A stretch of 64,000 nucleotides of DNA, from positions 20,180-84,179 of the forward strand of contig CAMATZ010000025.1 in assembly GCA_945861275.1 (NCBI GenBank), given 5' to 3'. Position numbers and translations under genes: made by a program. The notes beneath the pieces are model-generated. The model saw nothing but the letters and a program-made list of their open reading frames with translations, had not been told where the DNA came from and ran no database searches. This DNA comes from Bordetella parapertussis (GTDB lineage: Bacteria > Pseudomonadota > Gammaproteobacteria > Burkholderiales > SG8-41). Each line of letters begins with the position of its first letter. Positions within the stretch are counted from its first letter, which is position 1. Below, one piece after another: positions 41,709-53,406 of this stretch.

Positions 41709-43184
41709 ATGGACGAGACCAATCAGATTATTGAAGAGCGGCGCGCCAAGCTCAAAGCCTTACGCGAAAAAGGCATCGCCTTCCCCAATAATTTTGTGCG
41801 TGAGCACCACGCGGGTGATTTGACGACTGCGCACGCCGCCACTGAGCGCGAAGCGCTGGCACATCAATCTGTCACGGTTACAGTGGCCGGTCGCATCATG
41901 TTGAAACGCGTGATGGGCAAGGCAAGTTTCGCCACCCTGCAGGACACCAGCGGACGTATCCAGATTTATGTTTCGGAAGGCGACACCGGCAAAGCCGCGC
42001 AGGATGCGTTCAAGCATTACGACATCGGCGACATCGTGGGCGTCACCGGCACGCTCTTCAAAACCAAAACAGATGAATTGACGATACGATGCAAGTCATT
42101 ATTTTTATTGACAAAATCACTTCGCCCGTTGCCCGATAAATTTCACGGCCTGACCGATCAGGAGCTCAAGTACCGCCAGCGCTACGTCGATCTGATCGTC
42201 AACGAAGACACGCGCGCAACTTTCCGCAAACGCTCGCAGATCATTCAGGCGGTGCGCAATGTATTGAGCGCGGAAAACTATCTCGAAGTCGAAACGCCGA
42301 TGATGCAGCCGATACCCGGCGGCGCGGCGGCGCGCCCGTTCGTGACCCATCACAACGCGCTCGACATGCAGTTGTTCCTGCGCATCGCGCCGGAGCTGTA
42401 TCTGAAGCGGCTGGTGGTGGGCGGTTTCGAACGCGTGTTCGAAATAAATCGCAACTTCCGCAACGAAGGCATTTCCACGCGCCACAACCCGGAATTCACC
42501 ATGCTGGAGTTTTACTGCGCCTACATGGAAGTCAAGGGCATGATGGATTTCGTCGAGCGCCTGATCCGCGAAACTGCGCAGGCCGTCGGCCAAACCCGGG
42601 TCACCTATCAAGGCAGGGAAATCGATTTCGCCAAGCCCTATGCGCGGCTCACCATCACCAATGCAATCCGCAAATATCATCCGGACATTGGCGACGATGT
42701 GCTGAATGACAAAGCAAAAATCACTGCCAAGCTGCAAAGCATAGGCGTCGCAGCACGCCCCAACGACGGTCTGGGCGCGCTGCAGCTCACTTTGTTTGAA
42801 AACACCGTTGAGACAAAACTGCATGAGCCGACCTTCCTCATCGACTACCCGGCTGAAGTCTCGCCACTGGCGCGCCGCTACGATAATAATCCGGAGATCA
42901 CCGAGCGCTTCGAGCTCTACATCGCCGGCCGTGAAATCGCCAATGGCTTTTCGGAATTAAACGATCCCGAGGATCAGGCCGAACGTTTTCAGGAACAGGT
43001 CAGGCAAAAGGACGCTGGCGACCATGAGGCCATGCATTACGATGCCGATTACATCCGCGCGCTCGAATACGGCCTGCCGCCGACGGCGGGCGCCGGCATC
43101 GGCATCGACCGGCTGGTGATGCTGCTCACCGACAGCGCGTCGATACGCGATGTGATATTGTTTCCACAGATGCGGCCTGAGTAA
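41709..43184 (+). CDS. lysS: Lysyl-tRNA synthetase (class II)
   Basis: [57 protein letters not shown]. Confidence 0.97.
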   Translation: MDETNQIIEERRAKLKALREKGIAFPNNFVREHHAGDLTTAHAATEREALAHQSVTVTVAGRIMLKRVMGKASFATLQDTSGRIQIYVSEGDTGKAAQDAFKHYDIGDIVGVTGTLFKTKTDELTIRCKSLFLLTKSLRPLPDKFHGLTDQELKYRQRYVDLIVNEDTRATFRKRSQIIQAVRNVLSAENYLEVETPMMQPIPGGAAARPFVTHHNALDMQLFLRIAPELYLKRLVVGGFERVFEINRNFRNEGISTRHNPEFTMLEFYCAYMEVKGMMDFVERLIRETAQAVGQTRVTYQGREIDFAKPYARLTITNAIRKYHPDIGDDVLNDKAKITAKLQSIGVAARPNDGLGALQLTLFENTVETKLHEPTFLIDYPAEVSPLARRYDNNPEITERFELYIAGREIANGFSELNDPEDQAERFQEQVRQKDAGDHEAMHYDADYIRALEYGLPPTAGAGIGIDRLVMLLTDSASIRDVILFPQMRPE

Positions 43185-43228
43185 TCATTTTCCTCTCAGG
43201 ACGAACGGGTACAAAGTAAGGAATAGCC

Positions 43229-45181
<1,953 letters not shown>

Positions 45182-45283
45182 GAATCAGGTTCCAAAGATC
45201 ACTGTTAAGTGATTACGCAAAGCCGGAGACGAAAGAACCGCATTGGTCGCGTTTATGCGTATGTCCAACCCCAAGAACAGTTC

Positions 45284-45525
45284 GACAGGATGAACAGGAT
45301 TTACAGGATGAGAACAAGGGCCGCATGTCATCTGCTCTTATCCTGTTTACCTTCCTGTTAATCCTGTCGGTGTTGAATGCACTTCAGACAGGATGAAGAG
45401 GATTTGCAGGATGAGAACAAGGGCCGCATGTCATCTGCTCTTATCCTGTTTACCCTCCTGTTAATCCTGTCGGTGTTAAATGCACTTCAGACAGGATGGG
45501 AGCCTTATCCTGTACATCCTGTCTA
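45284..45525. repeat. 103-bp tandem repeat of an inverted iterated (ACAGGAT)n element, 2 copies plus a partial third
   Basis: GACAGGAT units begin at 45284, 45387 and 45490, with a near-identical body gagaacaagggccgcatgtcatctgctcttatcctg. Confidence 0.9.
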
Positions 45526-45556
45526 TCGATGTCAAAAACGATCTTCTGGTACGTCA

Positions 45557-46249
45557 TCACTGTTTGCCCTTGCGCGGACGCCCCCGCGGCAACGGCGCTG
45601 CGCGCCGGCCCGACAGTTTCTCGATCCTTGCGCTAAAGCGATGATTACCCAATGCCCAGCCTTTATGCGTGGCGGAGCGTATCGACTCCAGATCGTCCTT
45701 GCTCATCTGCCCGCGAAACAGTTGCCGGTAAGCGGCTTGGCGCGCCGCGGCGTCCGCCCCCAATCCGCGATAAACGCGGTGCGGCGTCACCAGCGCATCC
45801 GCCGTCCCTTGCGCATTGGCCGCGTAGCTTGAGTGCGCATACGCCGCCGCACGCTCGACGATACCCGCGCGTACCGGATTCATTTCGACATAGCGCATGC
45901 AGGTGAGCAAATAATCTTCGGCATGCACCACCGTCGCACGGTAACGCCCCTCCCACAATGTGCCGGTTCGATCATGGGCCGCATTGAAGTATTGCACATA
46001 GCGCCGCCCTACCGACTGAAACAGCCGCGATAAGCCCTCCGCACCACGCGGACTCGCCAGCACATGCACGTGGTTGGACATCAGCACATAAGCGTGTATC
46101 GCCACCGCATGCTGCTTCGCAGCATCCGCCAGACAATCGCGATAAAAGGCGTAATCACCAGCGGCGATAAAAATGGCCTGCCGGTTATTGCCGCGCTGGA
46201 TGGCGTGCAGCGGCTGGCCCGGTATCTGGAAACGCGGAAGGCGTGGCAT
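45557..46249 (-). CDS. REP-associated tyrosine transposase (RAYT, TnpA_REP/Y1_Tnp family)
   Basis: YVLMSNHVHVLASPRG (HUH), GTLWEGRYRATVV, YLLTCMRYVEMNPVRAGIV. Confidence 0.92.
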   Translation of the reverse strand: MPRLPRFQIPGQPLHAIQRGNNRQAIFIAAGDYAFYRDCLADAAKQHAVAIHAYVLMSNHVHVLASPRGAEGLSRLFQSVGRRYVQYFNAAHDRTGTLWEGRYRATVVHAEDYLLTCMRYVEMNPVRAGIVERAAAYAHSSYAANAQGTADALVTPHRVYRGLGADAAARQAAYRQLFRGQMSKDDLESIRSATHKGWALGNHRFSARIEKLSGRRAAPLPRGRPRKGKQ

Positions 46250-46355
46250 GACTGGCTTTCCCAGGCTGGAAAGCCATCAGCATAGCAGATGGCTTTGACC
46301 GCTATGGATGGTAACTATAACTTATTGTTTTTATTATGTTTTTATGAATTAATTT

Positions 46356-46366
46356 ACTCTGACCCC
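46356..46366 (+). repeat. ACTCTGACCCC tag in RAYT 5' flank
   Basis: taacttattgtttttattatgtttttatgaattaatttACTCTGACCCC, parallel to the copies at 8645-8692 and 4349-4390. Confidence 0.75.
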
Positions 46367-46413
46367 ATATTCAGCCGGGTGCCCTGGCGTGTACGCTGGC
46401 GCTTAACTGAACG

Positions 46414-47229
46414 CTAATTCCAAATCTGCCACCACGGTGCGCTGGTTCGCCCGTCGCCGCGCAGAAACTTGCTGTCCGGATAATTCTTTAACATCACGCG
46501 CTCAGCGTCGGCGCGCAAATCCTTCATCCCCAGCGCGTCGTAGGCTTTGACCAGCAGCAGCAAACCTTCTTCATTGGCGGGCGCCTGCGGATAGGTTTTC
46601 AACGCGTATTGCGTGCGGTTGGCGACCGCCACATAGGCGCCGCGCTTCATGTAGTAACGCGCGACATGCACTTCGTGCGCCGCCAGCGCGTTCACCAGAT
46701 AATTCATGCGCTGGATCGCGTCGGGGGTGTATTTGCTGTCGGGAAATTTAACCACCAATTCCTTGAACGCGTCGAACGCGTCACGTGCGGCCTTGGGGTC
46801 GCGCTCGCTCATGTCCTGACCGCTGACGAACCCGGCGATGCCCAAATCGTCATTGAAATTGGCTACCCCTTTGATGTAATACAGATAATCGACGTTGGGA
46901 TGTTGCGGGTGATTCTTGATGAAGCGCTCGGCGGCGGTGATGGCCCCGGCGGGGTCTTTGTCTTTGTAATAGGCGTACGCCAGTTCCATTTGCGACTGCT
47001 GCGCGAAGCGGCCATAGGGAAAGCGCCCTTCGAGCTTCTGGTAGTAACCTATCGCTGTTTCATACGAGCGCGAATCGAGCGCCGCGCGTGCCTCGGCATA
47101 CAGTTTTTGCGCGGACCAGCCCTTGGTTTCGTCGCTCTTGTCGTCGAGCAAGCCGCAGGCCGCGAGCAGAACGCCGAGGGAGAGCGCCGCGAATACCGCT
47201 AAAATACGCCGCAGGATAAGTTGGATCAT
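46414..47229 (-). CDS. bamD: Outer membrane assembly lipoprotein BamD
   Basis: LLAACGLLDDKSDETKGWSAQKLYAEARAALDSRSYETAIGYYQKLEGRFPYGRFAQQSQME. Confidence 0.93.
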   Translation of the reverse strand: MIQLILRRILAVFAALSLGVLLAACGLLDDKSDETKGWSAQKLYAEARAALDSRSYETAIGYYQKLEGRFPYGRFAQQSQMELAYAYYKDKDPAGAITAAERFIKNHPQHPNVDYLYYIKGVANFNDDLGIAGFVSGQDMSERDPKAARDAFDAFKELVVKFPDSKYTPDAIQRMNYLVNALAAHEVHVARYYMKRGAYVAVANRTQYALKTYPQAPANEEGLLLLVKAYDALGMKDLRADAERVMLKNYPDSKFLRGDGRTSAPWWQIWN

Positions 47230-48189
47230 ATGAGCACCGTCAAAAAAAGTCCGGAAAATTATAACGTAAACGCGGTGGCCACGGCAGTCGCTATGGTTGC
47301 GATTGTGCCCGCAAACTGCGCCGGGCAGCGTTCAGACTACGCTTTGGCTAGAATGTTTCCCGAATACTCGCGCAGCCGGCTGACGGCATGGCTTAAAGCG
47401 GGGCGTATCACGCTGGATGGGCTCTCCCCTGCGCCCAAGGACAAAGTGTGGGGCGGCGAAAAAGCCGTGGTCACACCCATGGCCGATCCGCAAACCACGT
47501 CTTTCCGTGCGCAGGATATTCCGCTAGACGTCGTGTTCGAGGATGCGCATCTGATCGTAATCAATAAACCCGCCGGGCTGGTGGTGCATCCGGGCAGCGG
47601 CAACTGGGAAGGCACATTGCTCAACGCGCTGCTGCAGCACGCGCCTTCGCTTGCGCACATACCGCGCGCGGGTATCGTGCATCGGCTCGACAAAGACACC
47701 AGCGGCCTGCTGGTGGTGGCGAAAACCCTCAGCGCACAGACCGCGCTGGTGCGCCAATTGCAGGATCACAGCGTCACCCGTGAATACCTCGCTGTAGTGC
47801 ATGGTTTTGTGCAAACAGCCGGCACCGTGGATGCGCCGATCGGCCGCCACAAAACGCTGCGCACGCGCATGGCCGTGGCGCCCAACGGCAAACCCGCGGT
47901 CACCCACTACGAACCGGTCGCGCATTATTTGCAGGCGACGCTGCTGCGCTGCCAGCTTGAAACCGGACGCACACATCAGATCCGCGTGCATCTGACTTCG
48001 ATCGGCCATCCCATAGTCGGTGACCCGGTCTACGGCGCACACCGCAAAACACCCGCCTTCACACGCCAGGCTCTGCATGCGGAAAAACTCGCGCTCACCC
48101 ACCCTGCCAGCGGCCGCCGCCGCAAGTGGAGCGCACCGCTTCCCGCCGACATGAAGCAGTTGATTGCCGCACTGGAGCGCGCTGAATGA
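47230..48189 (+). CDS. rluD: Ribosomal large subunit pseudouridine synthase D
   Basis: GIVHRLDKDTSGLLVVAKT, ETGRTHQIRVHL; divergent from bamD. Confidence 0.92.
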   Translation: MSTVKKSPENYNVNAVATAVAMVAIVPANCAGQRSDYALARMFPEYSRSRLTAWLKAGRITLDGLSPAPKDKVWGGEKAVVTPMADPQTTSFRAQDIPLDVVFEDAHLIVINKPAGLVVHPGSGNWEGTLLNALLQHAPSLAHIPRAGIVHRLDKDTSGLLVVAKTLSAQTALVRQLQDHSVTREYLAVVHGFVQTAGTVDAPIGRHKTLRTRMAVAPNGKPAVTHYEPVAHYLQATLLRCQLETGRTHQIRVHLTSIGHPIVGDPVYGAHRKTPAFTRQALHAEKLALTHPASGRRRKWSAPLPADMKQLIAALERAE

Positions 48190-48923
48190 AGCACGACTGG
48201 ATCATCCCCGAGTGGCCTGCGCCAGCCCACGTCAAAGCATTCATCACCACGCGCAACGGCGGCGTCAGCAGCGGGCCGCGCGCCTCGCTTAACCTCGGCT
48301 ACAAGGCCGGTGATGACCCGGCGGCCGTCGCGCTAAACCGCGCACGTGTAGCCGCATTTCTGCCGCAAGCGCCAAAATGGCTGGCGCAAATGCACGGCAC
48401 ACGGGTTGTCGATGCCGATGCGCTAACCGGCACGCCGGAAGCCGACGCCAGCGTTGCGCGCAATGCCGGCACCGTATGCGCGATCATGGTGGCGGACTGC
48501 GTGCCGGTGCTGTTCAGCAATCGTACGGGTACGCGGGTGGCGGCCGCGCATGCGGGCTGGCGCGGCTTGTCCGGGGGTGTCATCCACAACACCGTGCAGG
48601 CCCTGTGTAACGCGGGCGACGATCCGGCGGACCTGCTCGCCTACATCGGCCCCGGCATCGGCCCCGCGGCGTTTGAAGTGGGCGCGGATGTCTATCAGGC
48701 GTTTACCGCTCGTGACGCAGATGCGGCAGCGGCGTTCGTCGCACAACCGTCCGCTAAGTGGCTGGCGGATCTGTTTATGCTGACGCGGCGCGCACTCGCG
48801 CGAGCGGGCGTCACGCAGGTGTATGGCGGCGGGCTGTGTACTTACTCCGATCCGCAGCGATTTTTTTCCTACCGTCGCGATAAAACCACCGGGCGCATGG
48901 CGGCGTTTATCTGGCGTCAGTGA
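48186..48923 (+). CDS. pgeF: Peptidoglycan editing factor PgeF (YfiH family)
   Basis: QMHGTRVVDAD, ADCVPVLFSN, AAAHAGWRGLSGGVI, GPGIGPAAFEVG. Confidence 0.94.
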   Translation: MKHDWIIPEWPAPAHVKAFITTRNGGVSSGPRASLNLGYKAGDDPAAVALNRARVAAFLPQAPKWLAQMHGTRVVDADALTGTPEADASVARNAGTVCAIMVADCVPVLFSNRTGTRVAAAHAGWRGLSGGVIHNTVQALCNAGDDPADLLAYIGPGIGPAAFEVGADVYQAFTARDADAAAAFVAQPSAKWLADLFMLTRRALARAGVTQVYGGGLCTYSDPQRFFSYRRDKTTGRMAAFIWRQ

Positions 48924-49022
48924 CTGGCATGCAATAAGTCCTTGAATTACCGTATAATCCCGCGTCCCTCAAGCAGCCATTTCACTGCCAGCTTTTAACC
49001 CAAGCCGGCCCACGTTCCACTC

Positions 49023-49823
49023 ATGACCACATTCACCTGGATACTCGCGGCCACCGTCGCCGGCGGCATCATTTCGGTTTTTGGCGCGTGGCTGATCGCG
49101 GCGCGCGCGAACGCGGCGCAAGTGCCCATACTCATCAGCTACGCGGTGGGGGCGCTGCTGGGCGCGGTGTTTATCGAGTTGCTGCCGCACGCCTTTAACC
49201 GTTCCGACAATCTGCACACCACCGCAGCCACCATCCTCGGCGGACTGCTGCTGTTTTTCATACTGGAAAAACTGGTGCTGTGGCGGCACTGCCATATCGA
49301 GGAATGTGAAGCGCATGATCCTCACCAGACGCCGGCCGTCGTCACCATGGCGCCTCACCATGATCACGGCCGCAGCGGCATGATGATACTCATCGGCGAC
49401 ACCTTTCATAATTTTGTCGACGGGGTATTGATCGCGGCGGCGTTTTTGGCCGACACCCAACTGGGCATCGTCACCGCAGTGGCGATTATTGCGCACGAAG
49501 TGCCGCAAGAGGTCGGTGATTTTCTGATTTTGCTGCATTCCGGCTACAGCAAACAGCACGCCTTCGCGCTTAACCTGCTGTCCAGCGCGGCCATGGTGGT
49601 GGGCGGCGTGCTCGCTTATTTTGCATTGCAAACCATGCAGCAGTGGGTCGGCACCCTGATCAGCCTTGCCATCGCCAGCATGCTGTATGTGGCGGTGGCG
49701 GACTTGATCCCCGGCCTGCACCGGCGGCCCGAAATCCGCGCCACGATTCAGCAGGTGACGCTGATTGCGCTGGGCATAGCCACCATCTGGCTGGTCGGCG
49801 AACTGGCGCACGGGCACGCGTAA
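49023..49823 (+). CDS. ZIP family metal transporter
   Basis: FHNFVDGVLIAAAF, IIAHEVPQEVGDFLILL. Confidence 0.92.
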   Translation: MTTFTWILAATVAGGIISVFGAWLIAARANAAQVPILISYAVGALLGAVFIELLPHAFNRSDNLHTTAATILGGLLLFFILEKLVLWRHCHIEECEAHDPHQTPAVVTMAPHHDHGRSGMMILIGDTFHNFVDGVLIAAAFLADTQLGIVTAVAIIAHEVPQEVGDFLILLHSGYSKQHAFALNLLSSAAMVVGGVLAYFALQTMQQWVGTLISLAIASMLYVAVADLIPGLHRRPEIRATIQQVTLIALGIATIWLVGELAHGHA

Positions 49824-49837
49824 GCGCCCGGCCGCTG

Positions 49838-51550
49838 CTAGGACGCTGCAGGAATCACCGGCAACAACAGGTACGAGATTTTTTCGCCGCCGGCGTGCAG
49901 CGTGTTGCGCGCGCCGGTGTTGTAGTCGGCGTGGTAATGCCGGTACACCGATGAGCCGACGCCGTCTCGCGGCTGCACGTCAAGGCGCAACCGATGCCCC
50001 TTTTTGAACACCATGCAGGTCGGCCAGATTTCAACGTGACATTCCACTGGCTCGCCGGGATTCAGCCACTGCCGCTCGTTGTGCGTGTGATAGGGCCGGT
50101 AAGGCAGGGATTTTTCGGCGTCAAGCTTGCGATGCGAAGCACGCAACCAGCCCTTGGCCACGGGCACGTAATCCTGCCCGCCCTGCTGGCCCTCCTCCCA
50201 CACGTCCTTGCCATCGGGTCCGATGTTGCGCAGGGTCGTGAAAATGTCTGCGTCTTCTGACGTGCTCGACAGCCACACCACCAGCACTATCGGCCCGGTG
50301 ATCTCGGTGTCTTCGGCAAACGGCGCCGCGAGTAACGAAATGCCGGTGCGATCGACACTGCCCAATGCGTTCGATGGCGCAGACGAACTCACACCAGCAT
50401 GCGAGGGCGGGCTCGCCGCGTAGTCGCACTGCGCGGCTGCGGTGGGTGCCGCGTCAACAATCTCGCCTTCACAATCGCCCGCCTTGTTCTGCGTCGCCGC
50501 GTTCAGCTTCAAATACTTTTTTGTCCATTGCGTGCGCGCCAGCGGCCACTCCTTCTCGAAGCGGAACTGGTAGCTGCTGGCATTGCCGCCGCCGGTGCGT
50601 ATCATCAGTTTCACCGGCGGTTCATCCATGATTCCGGTGTCCTGCCCTTTCAGCCAATAGTCGAAAAAGCGCAGCTGATCGAGCCGCCCCTCCTCCGAAT
50701 GGAACGGATGAAAATGCGTGCCGCTATGCACGCGCAGTTTCTTGTGTTTCGAGGCCGCGTTGACGAAACCTTCGACGTTGCCTCGCAGATGCAGCCCCAT
50801 GCCGGTCCAGTTGCCGACGCTGTAGAACGGCACCGTGGTCTTCGACCAGTCGGCGCTGCGCGCGCGCCAGAATTCGGAGTCGAGATTGTTATTCGCCCAC
50901 TGCCACAGCATGTTGTTGTTGAACGCGCCGGGGTTGTAGCTGCGCGGCTTGCCCATGATCTGATGCGCCATATTGGTGGCGATCCAGTTCGCCAGAAACC
51001 CCATTGCGAATACGCCGCCATGAAAGGTCTGGTCGCGATACAGGTCGGCGCGCCCTTCCCACGGAATAATCGCTTTAAGCGACGGCGGTTGCAGCTTGGC
51101 GACACGCCACTGGCAGTTCGCGTGATACGACACGCCGAGCGAGCCGATCTTGCCGGAGCACCACGCCAGCTTCGCGGTCCATTCGATGGCGTCATAAAAA
51201 TCCACGGCCTCCGCATACGAACTGGGGTCGGACTGCCCCGGCGATTTGCCTGAACCGCGCGAATCGACACGCACCAGGGCGTAGCCGCGCGGGCACCAGT
51301 ACAGCGGATTACCAGTCTCCCACGCAAGATAGGGATTCGCTTCCTCGTCAAGATCGTGCGGCGGAATCCATACCTTGTCTTTTTGATAAGGCCCGATATT
51401 CATGATCGCGGGCACGCGCTCGCCGCCGGTGTCAGGCCGAAACACGTCGGCGTAGAGGATAGCGCCGTCGCGCATGGGAATCTTTACGTCCTTCTCGACG
51501 ATCAGCTTCCAGTCCTTGGGTTGCGACACGTTGTTGAGCTTGTCAGTCAT
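49838..51550 (-). CDS. CocE/NonD family hydrolase
   Basis: IPMRDGAILYADVFRPDTGG; GYALVRVDSRGSGKSPG; GSLGVSYHANCQW. Confidence 0.92.
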   Translation of the reverse strand: MTDKLNNVSQPKDWKLIVEKDVKIPMRDGAILYADVFRPDTGGERVPAIMNIGPYQKDKVWIPPHDLDEEANPYLAWETGNPLYWCPRGYALVRVDSRGSGKSPGQSDPSSYAEAVDFYDAIEWTAKLAWCSGKIGSLGVSYHANCQWRVAKLQPPSLKAIIPWEGRADLYRDQTFHGGVFAMGFLANWIATNMAHQIMGKPRSYNPGAFNNNMLWQWANNNLDSEFWRARSADWSKTTVPFYSVGNWTGMGLHLRGNVEGFVNAASKHKKLRVHSGTHFHPFHSEEGRLDQLRFFDYWLKGQDTGIMDEPPVKLMIRTGGGNASSYQFRFEKEWPLARTQWTKKYLKLNAATQNKAGDCEGEIVDAAPTAAAQCDYAASPPSHAGVSSSAPSNALGSVDRTGISLLAAPFAEDTEITGPIVLVVWLSSTSEDADIFTTLRNIGPDGKDVWEEGQQGGQDYVPVAKGWLRASHRKLDAEKSLPYRPYHTHNERQWLNPGEPVECHVEIWPTCMVFKKGHRLRLDVQPRDGVGSSVYRHYHADYNTGARNTLHAGGEKISYLLLPVIPAAS

Positions 51551-51600
51551 TGTTTACTCTCACGGTTTTCCAAAGTCAGCGCTGCCGCGCATGTAACTAA

Positions 51601-51629
51601 CTGGATTCCGGCCTTCGCCGGAATGACGA
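51601..51629. repeat. ATTCCGG...CCGGAATGACG palindromic repeat (second copy about 23168-23200)
   Basis: ctggattccggccttcgccggaatgacg and ccgtcattccggcgttcgccagaatgacgg share the same core. Confidence 0.7.
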
Positions 51630-51644
51630 TGTATGGTTTGTGAA

Positions 51645-51672
51645 GTTCTCTGTGTCTTCTGTGGCTAAAAAC
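51645..51672. repeat. Single arm of the CACAGAG-type iterated repeat
   Basis: gttctctgtgtcttctgtggctaaaaacc resembles the right arm at 21531-21560. Confidence 0.7.
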
Positions 51673-51683
51673 CTTTTCCGGAG

Positions 51684-52712
51684 TTACTCAACTTTCAGCG
51701 CGCCGGACTTGATCAGCGCACGCAACTGTTGCGCTTGTCCCTTGATGAACTGCTCAAAATGTTCCGCGGTGCCGCCTTCCACATCCAGTCCCAGTTGCTC
51801 GAAGCGCTGTTTCACCTCGGGCAGTTGCAGTATGCGATTCGCCTCGCGATTCAGCTTGTCGACAATCACGCGCGGCACCTTGCCGGTGGTCACCAAACCC
51901 ATCCACAATAAATTATCTGCGCCGGTGATGCCCTGCTCCGCAAACGTCGGCACGTTAGGGATGAGCGCCTGCCGCTTCGGCCCTGCGACACCGAGCATTT
52001 TGATACGGCCGGAGCGGATGAATGGTTCTACCGACGCGGTGGTGGTGAAGAGTCCGTCGATCTGCCCGCCAACCGCATCGGTCAGCGCAGGCGCCGTGCC
52101 CTTATAAGGAACATGGGTGATATTGACGCCGGTCACTGCTTTCAGCGTTTCCAGCGCCGCGTGCGGATTACTGCTGACGCCCGACGAACCCCATGTCACC
52201 TTGCCGGGGTTTGCTTTCGCCCAGGCGATGAGCTCTTTCATGTCGTTCGGTGGAAACTTCGGATTCACGACCGCGACGACTGGCGCGGAACCGATATAAA
52301 TCACAGGCGCAAAATCAGTAAAGGTGTAAGGCGGCTTCTGCCTTAGCAGAATGTTGTTAATACTCGGCCCGGGATTGGTAATCATCAGCGTATAGCCGTC
52401 GGGGGTTGCGCGCGCCACCGTTTCCGCGCCTATACCGCCGCCCGCGCCCGGACGGTTGTCGATGATGAACGGCTGGTTCAGGGCTTCGCTAAACTTCTGT
52501 CCCAGCAGCCGCCCCACAATATCCGTCGATGCGCCCGGCGCGAACGGCACTACCAGCCGCACCGGCTTGTCGGGATAGTTGCCCGGAGCCGGCTGCGCCC
52601 ACAGCATACCGGGTACAAGCGTGAGCAGGCACAGGCAGGCCCGGTTTTGCGCCTTATAGTGCAAAGGGTTGCTGTCGCGGCGCCAATAAACCAATAAGCC
52701 ATTGCTGTTCAT
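51684..52712 (-). CDS. Bug/TctC family substrate-binding protein
   Basis: YPDKPVRLVVPFAPGASTDIVGRLLG, HVPYKGTAPALTDAVGGQID. Confidence 0.94.
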   Translation of the reverse strand: MNSNGLLVYWRRDSNPLHYKAQNRACLCLLTLVPGMLWAQPAPGNYPDKPVRLVVPFAPGASTDIVGRLLGQKFSEALNQPFIIDNRPGAGGGIGAETVARATPDGYTLMITNPGPSINNILLRQKPPYTFTDFAPVIYIGSAPVVAVVNPKFPPNDMKELIAWAKANPGKVTWGSSGVSSNPHAALETLKAVTGVNITHVPYKGTAPALTDAVGGQIDGLFTTTASVEPFIRSGRIKMLGVAGPKRQALIPNVPTFAEQGITGADNLLWMGLVTTGKVPRVIVDKLNREANRILQLPEVKQRFEQLGLDVEGGTAEHFEQFIKGQAQQLRALIKSGALKVE

Positions 52713-52722
52713 TGCATGAAAC

Positions 52723-52977
52723 TCAGTAATGGAAGCGCAATTGGGCGATCAACAGTGCATCACCTTCTACGCGATACACCATGCGATGTTCCTCTGTTAT
52801 GCGCCGTGACCAATACCCCGATAGCGCGTGCTTTAGAGGTTCAGGCTTGCCAACTCCAGTGAAGGGCTCGCGTTGTGTCTCGCGTATCAGCTTGTTAATC
52901 CGTTCAGCCATGCGCCTGTCTTGCTTTTGCCAGTAAATGTAGTCTTCCCATGCCTCATTCGCGAAGACCAGCTTCAC
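52723..52977 (-). CDS. yoeB: YoeB-like toxin (Txe/YoeB family)
   Basis: LVFANEAWEDYIYWQKQDRRMAERINKLIRETQREPFTGVGKPEPLKHALSGYWSRRITEEHRMVYRV. Confidence 0.96.
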   Translation of the reverse strand: MKLVFANEAWEDYIYWQKQDRRMAERINKLIRETQREPFTGVGKPEPLKHALSGYWSRRITEEHRMVYRVEGDALLIAQLRFHY

Positions 52978-53225
52978 TTGAGCAGCTTTCGCACAACACC
53001 TTTGCCGGCGCTCAGTTGTCCGGTCGCTGCCAAAAGGCGTTTGGCGTTAGCGGGTGTACGCAAGAGGTAGGACGTTTCCTCAAGCGCTTTGTAGTCTTCG
53101 AGCGAGAGCATCACCACAGCCTGCTCTCCGTTGCGGGTAATAATCAACGCTTCGTGATCATTACAAACCCGATCCATGGCGCTGGCGAGGTTTGCTCGAA
53201 TTGTCGTGTAGGTAATTGCATCCAT
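52974..53225 (-). CDS. yefM: YefM-like antitoxin
   Basis: MDAITYTTIRANLASAMDRVCNDHEALIITRNGEQAVVMLSLEDYKALEETSYLL; overlaps yoeB by 4 nt. Confidence 0.96.
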   Translation of the reverse strand: MDAITYTTIRANLASAMDRVCNDHEALIITRNGEQAVVMLSLEDYKALEETSYLLRTPANAKRLLAATGQLSAGKGVVRKLLK

Positions 53226-53406
53226 AACTGATCTCCCATAATGTACGTATTACTGTACAGTAACTATTACAGATTGTCCAGCCTGCGACGCATAGAGACC
53301 CAACTCTCCAATCGAGAGGGCGGCGCTGAAGCGCGCGTCTCATCTCCGACGTTTAGCATTCCGCAACAAAGTCTCTGTAGAATAGACGCACTCCTTGATA
53401 TTCTGA

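Noticed and set aside
45284-45525. CRISPR array
   Set aside because: Period of 103 bp with near-identical whole units, no variable spacers, no cas genes; it is a tandem duplication of a hairpin.
45377-45832. 151-aa ORF within the 103-bp repeats
   Set aside because: Product of repeat DNA running antisense into the RAYT gene; no protein features.
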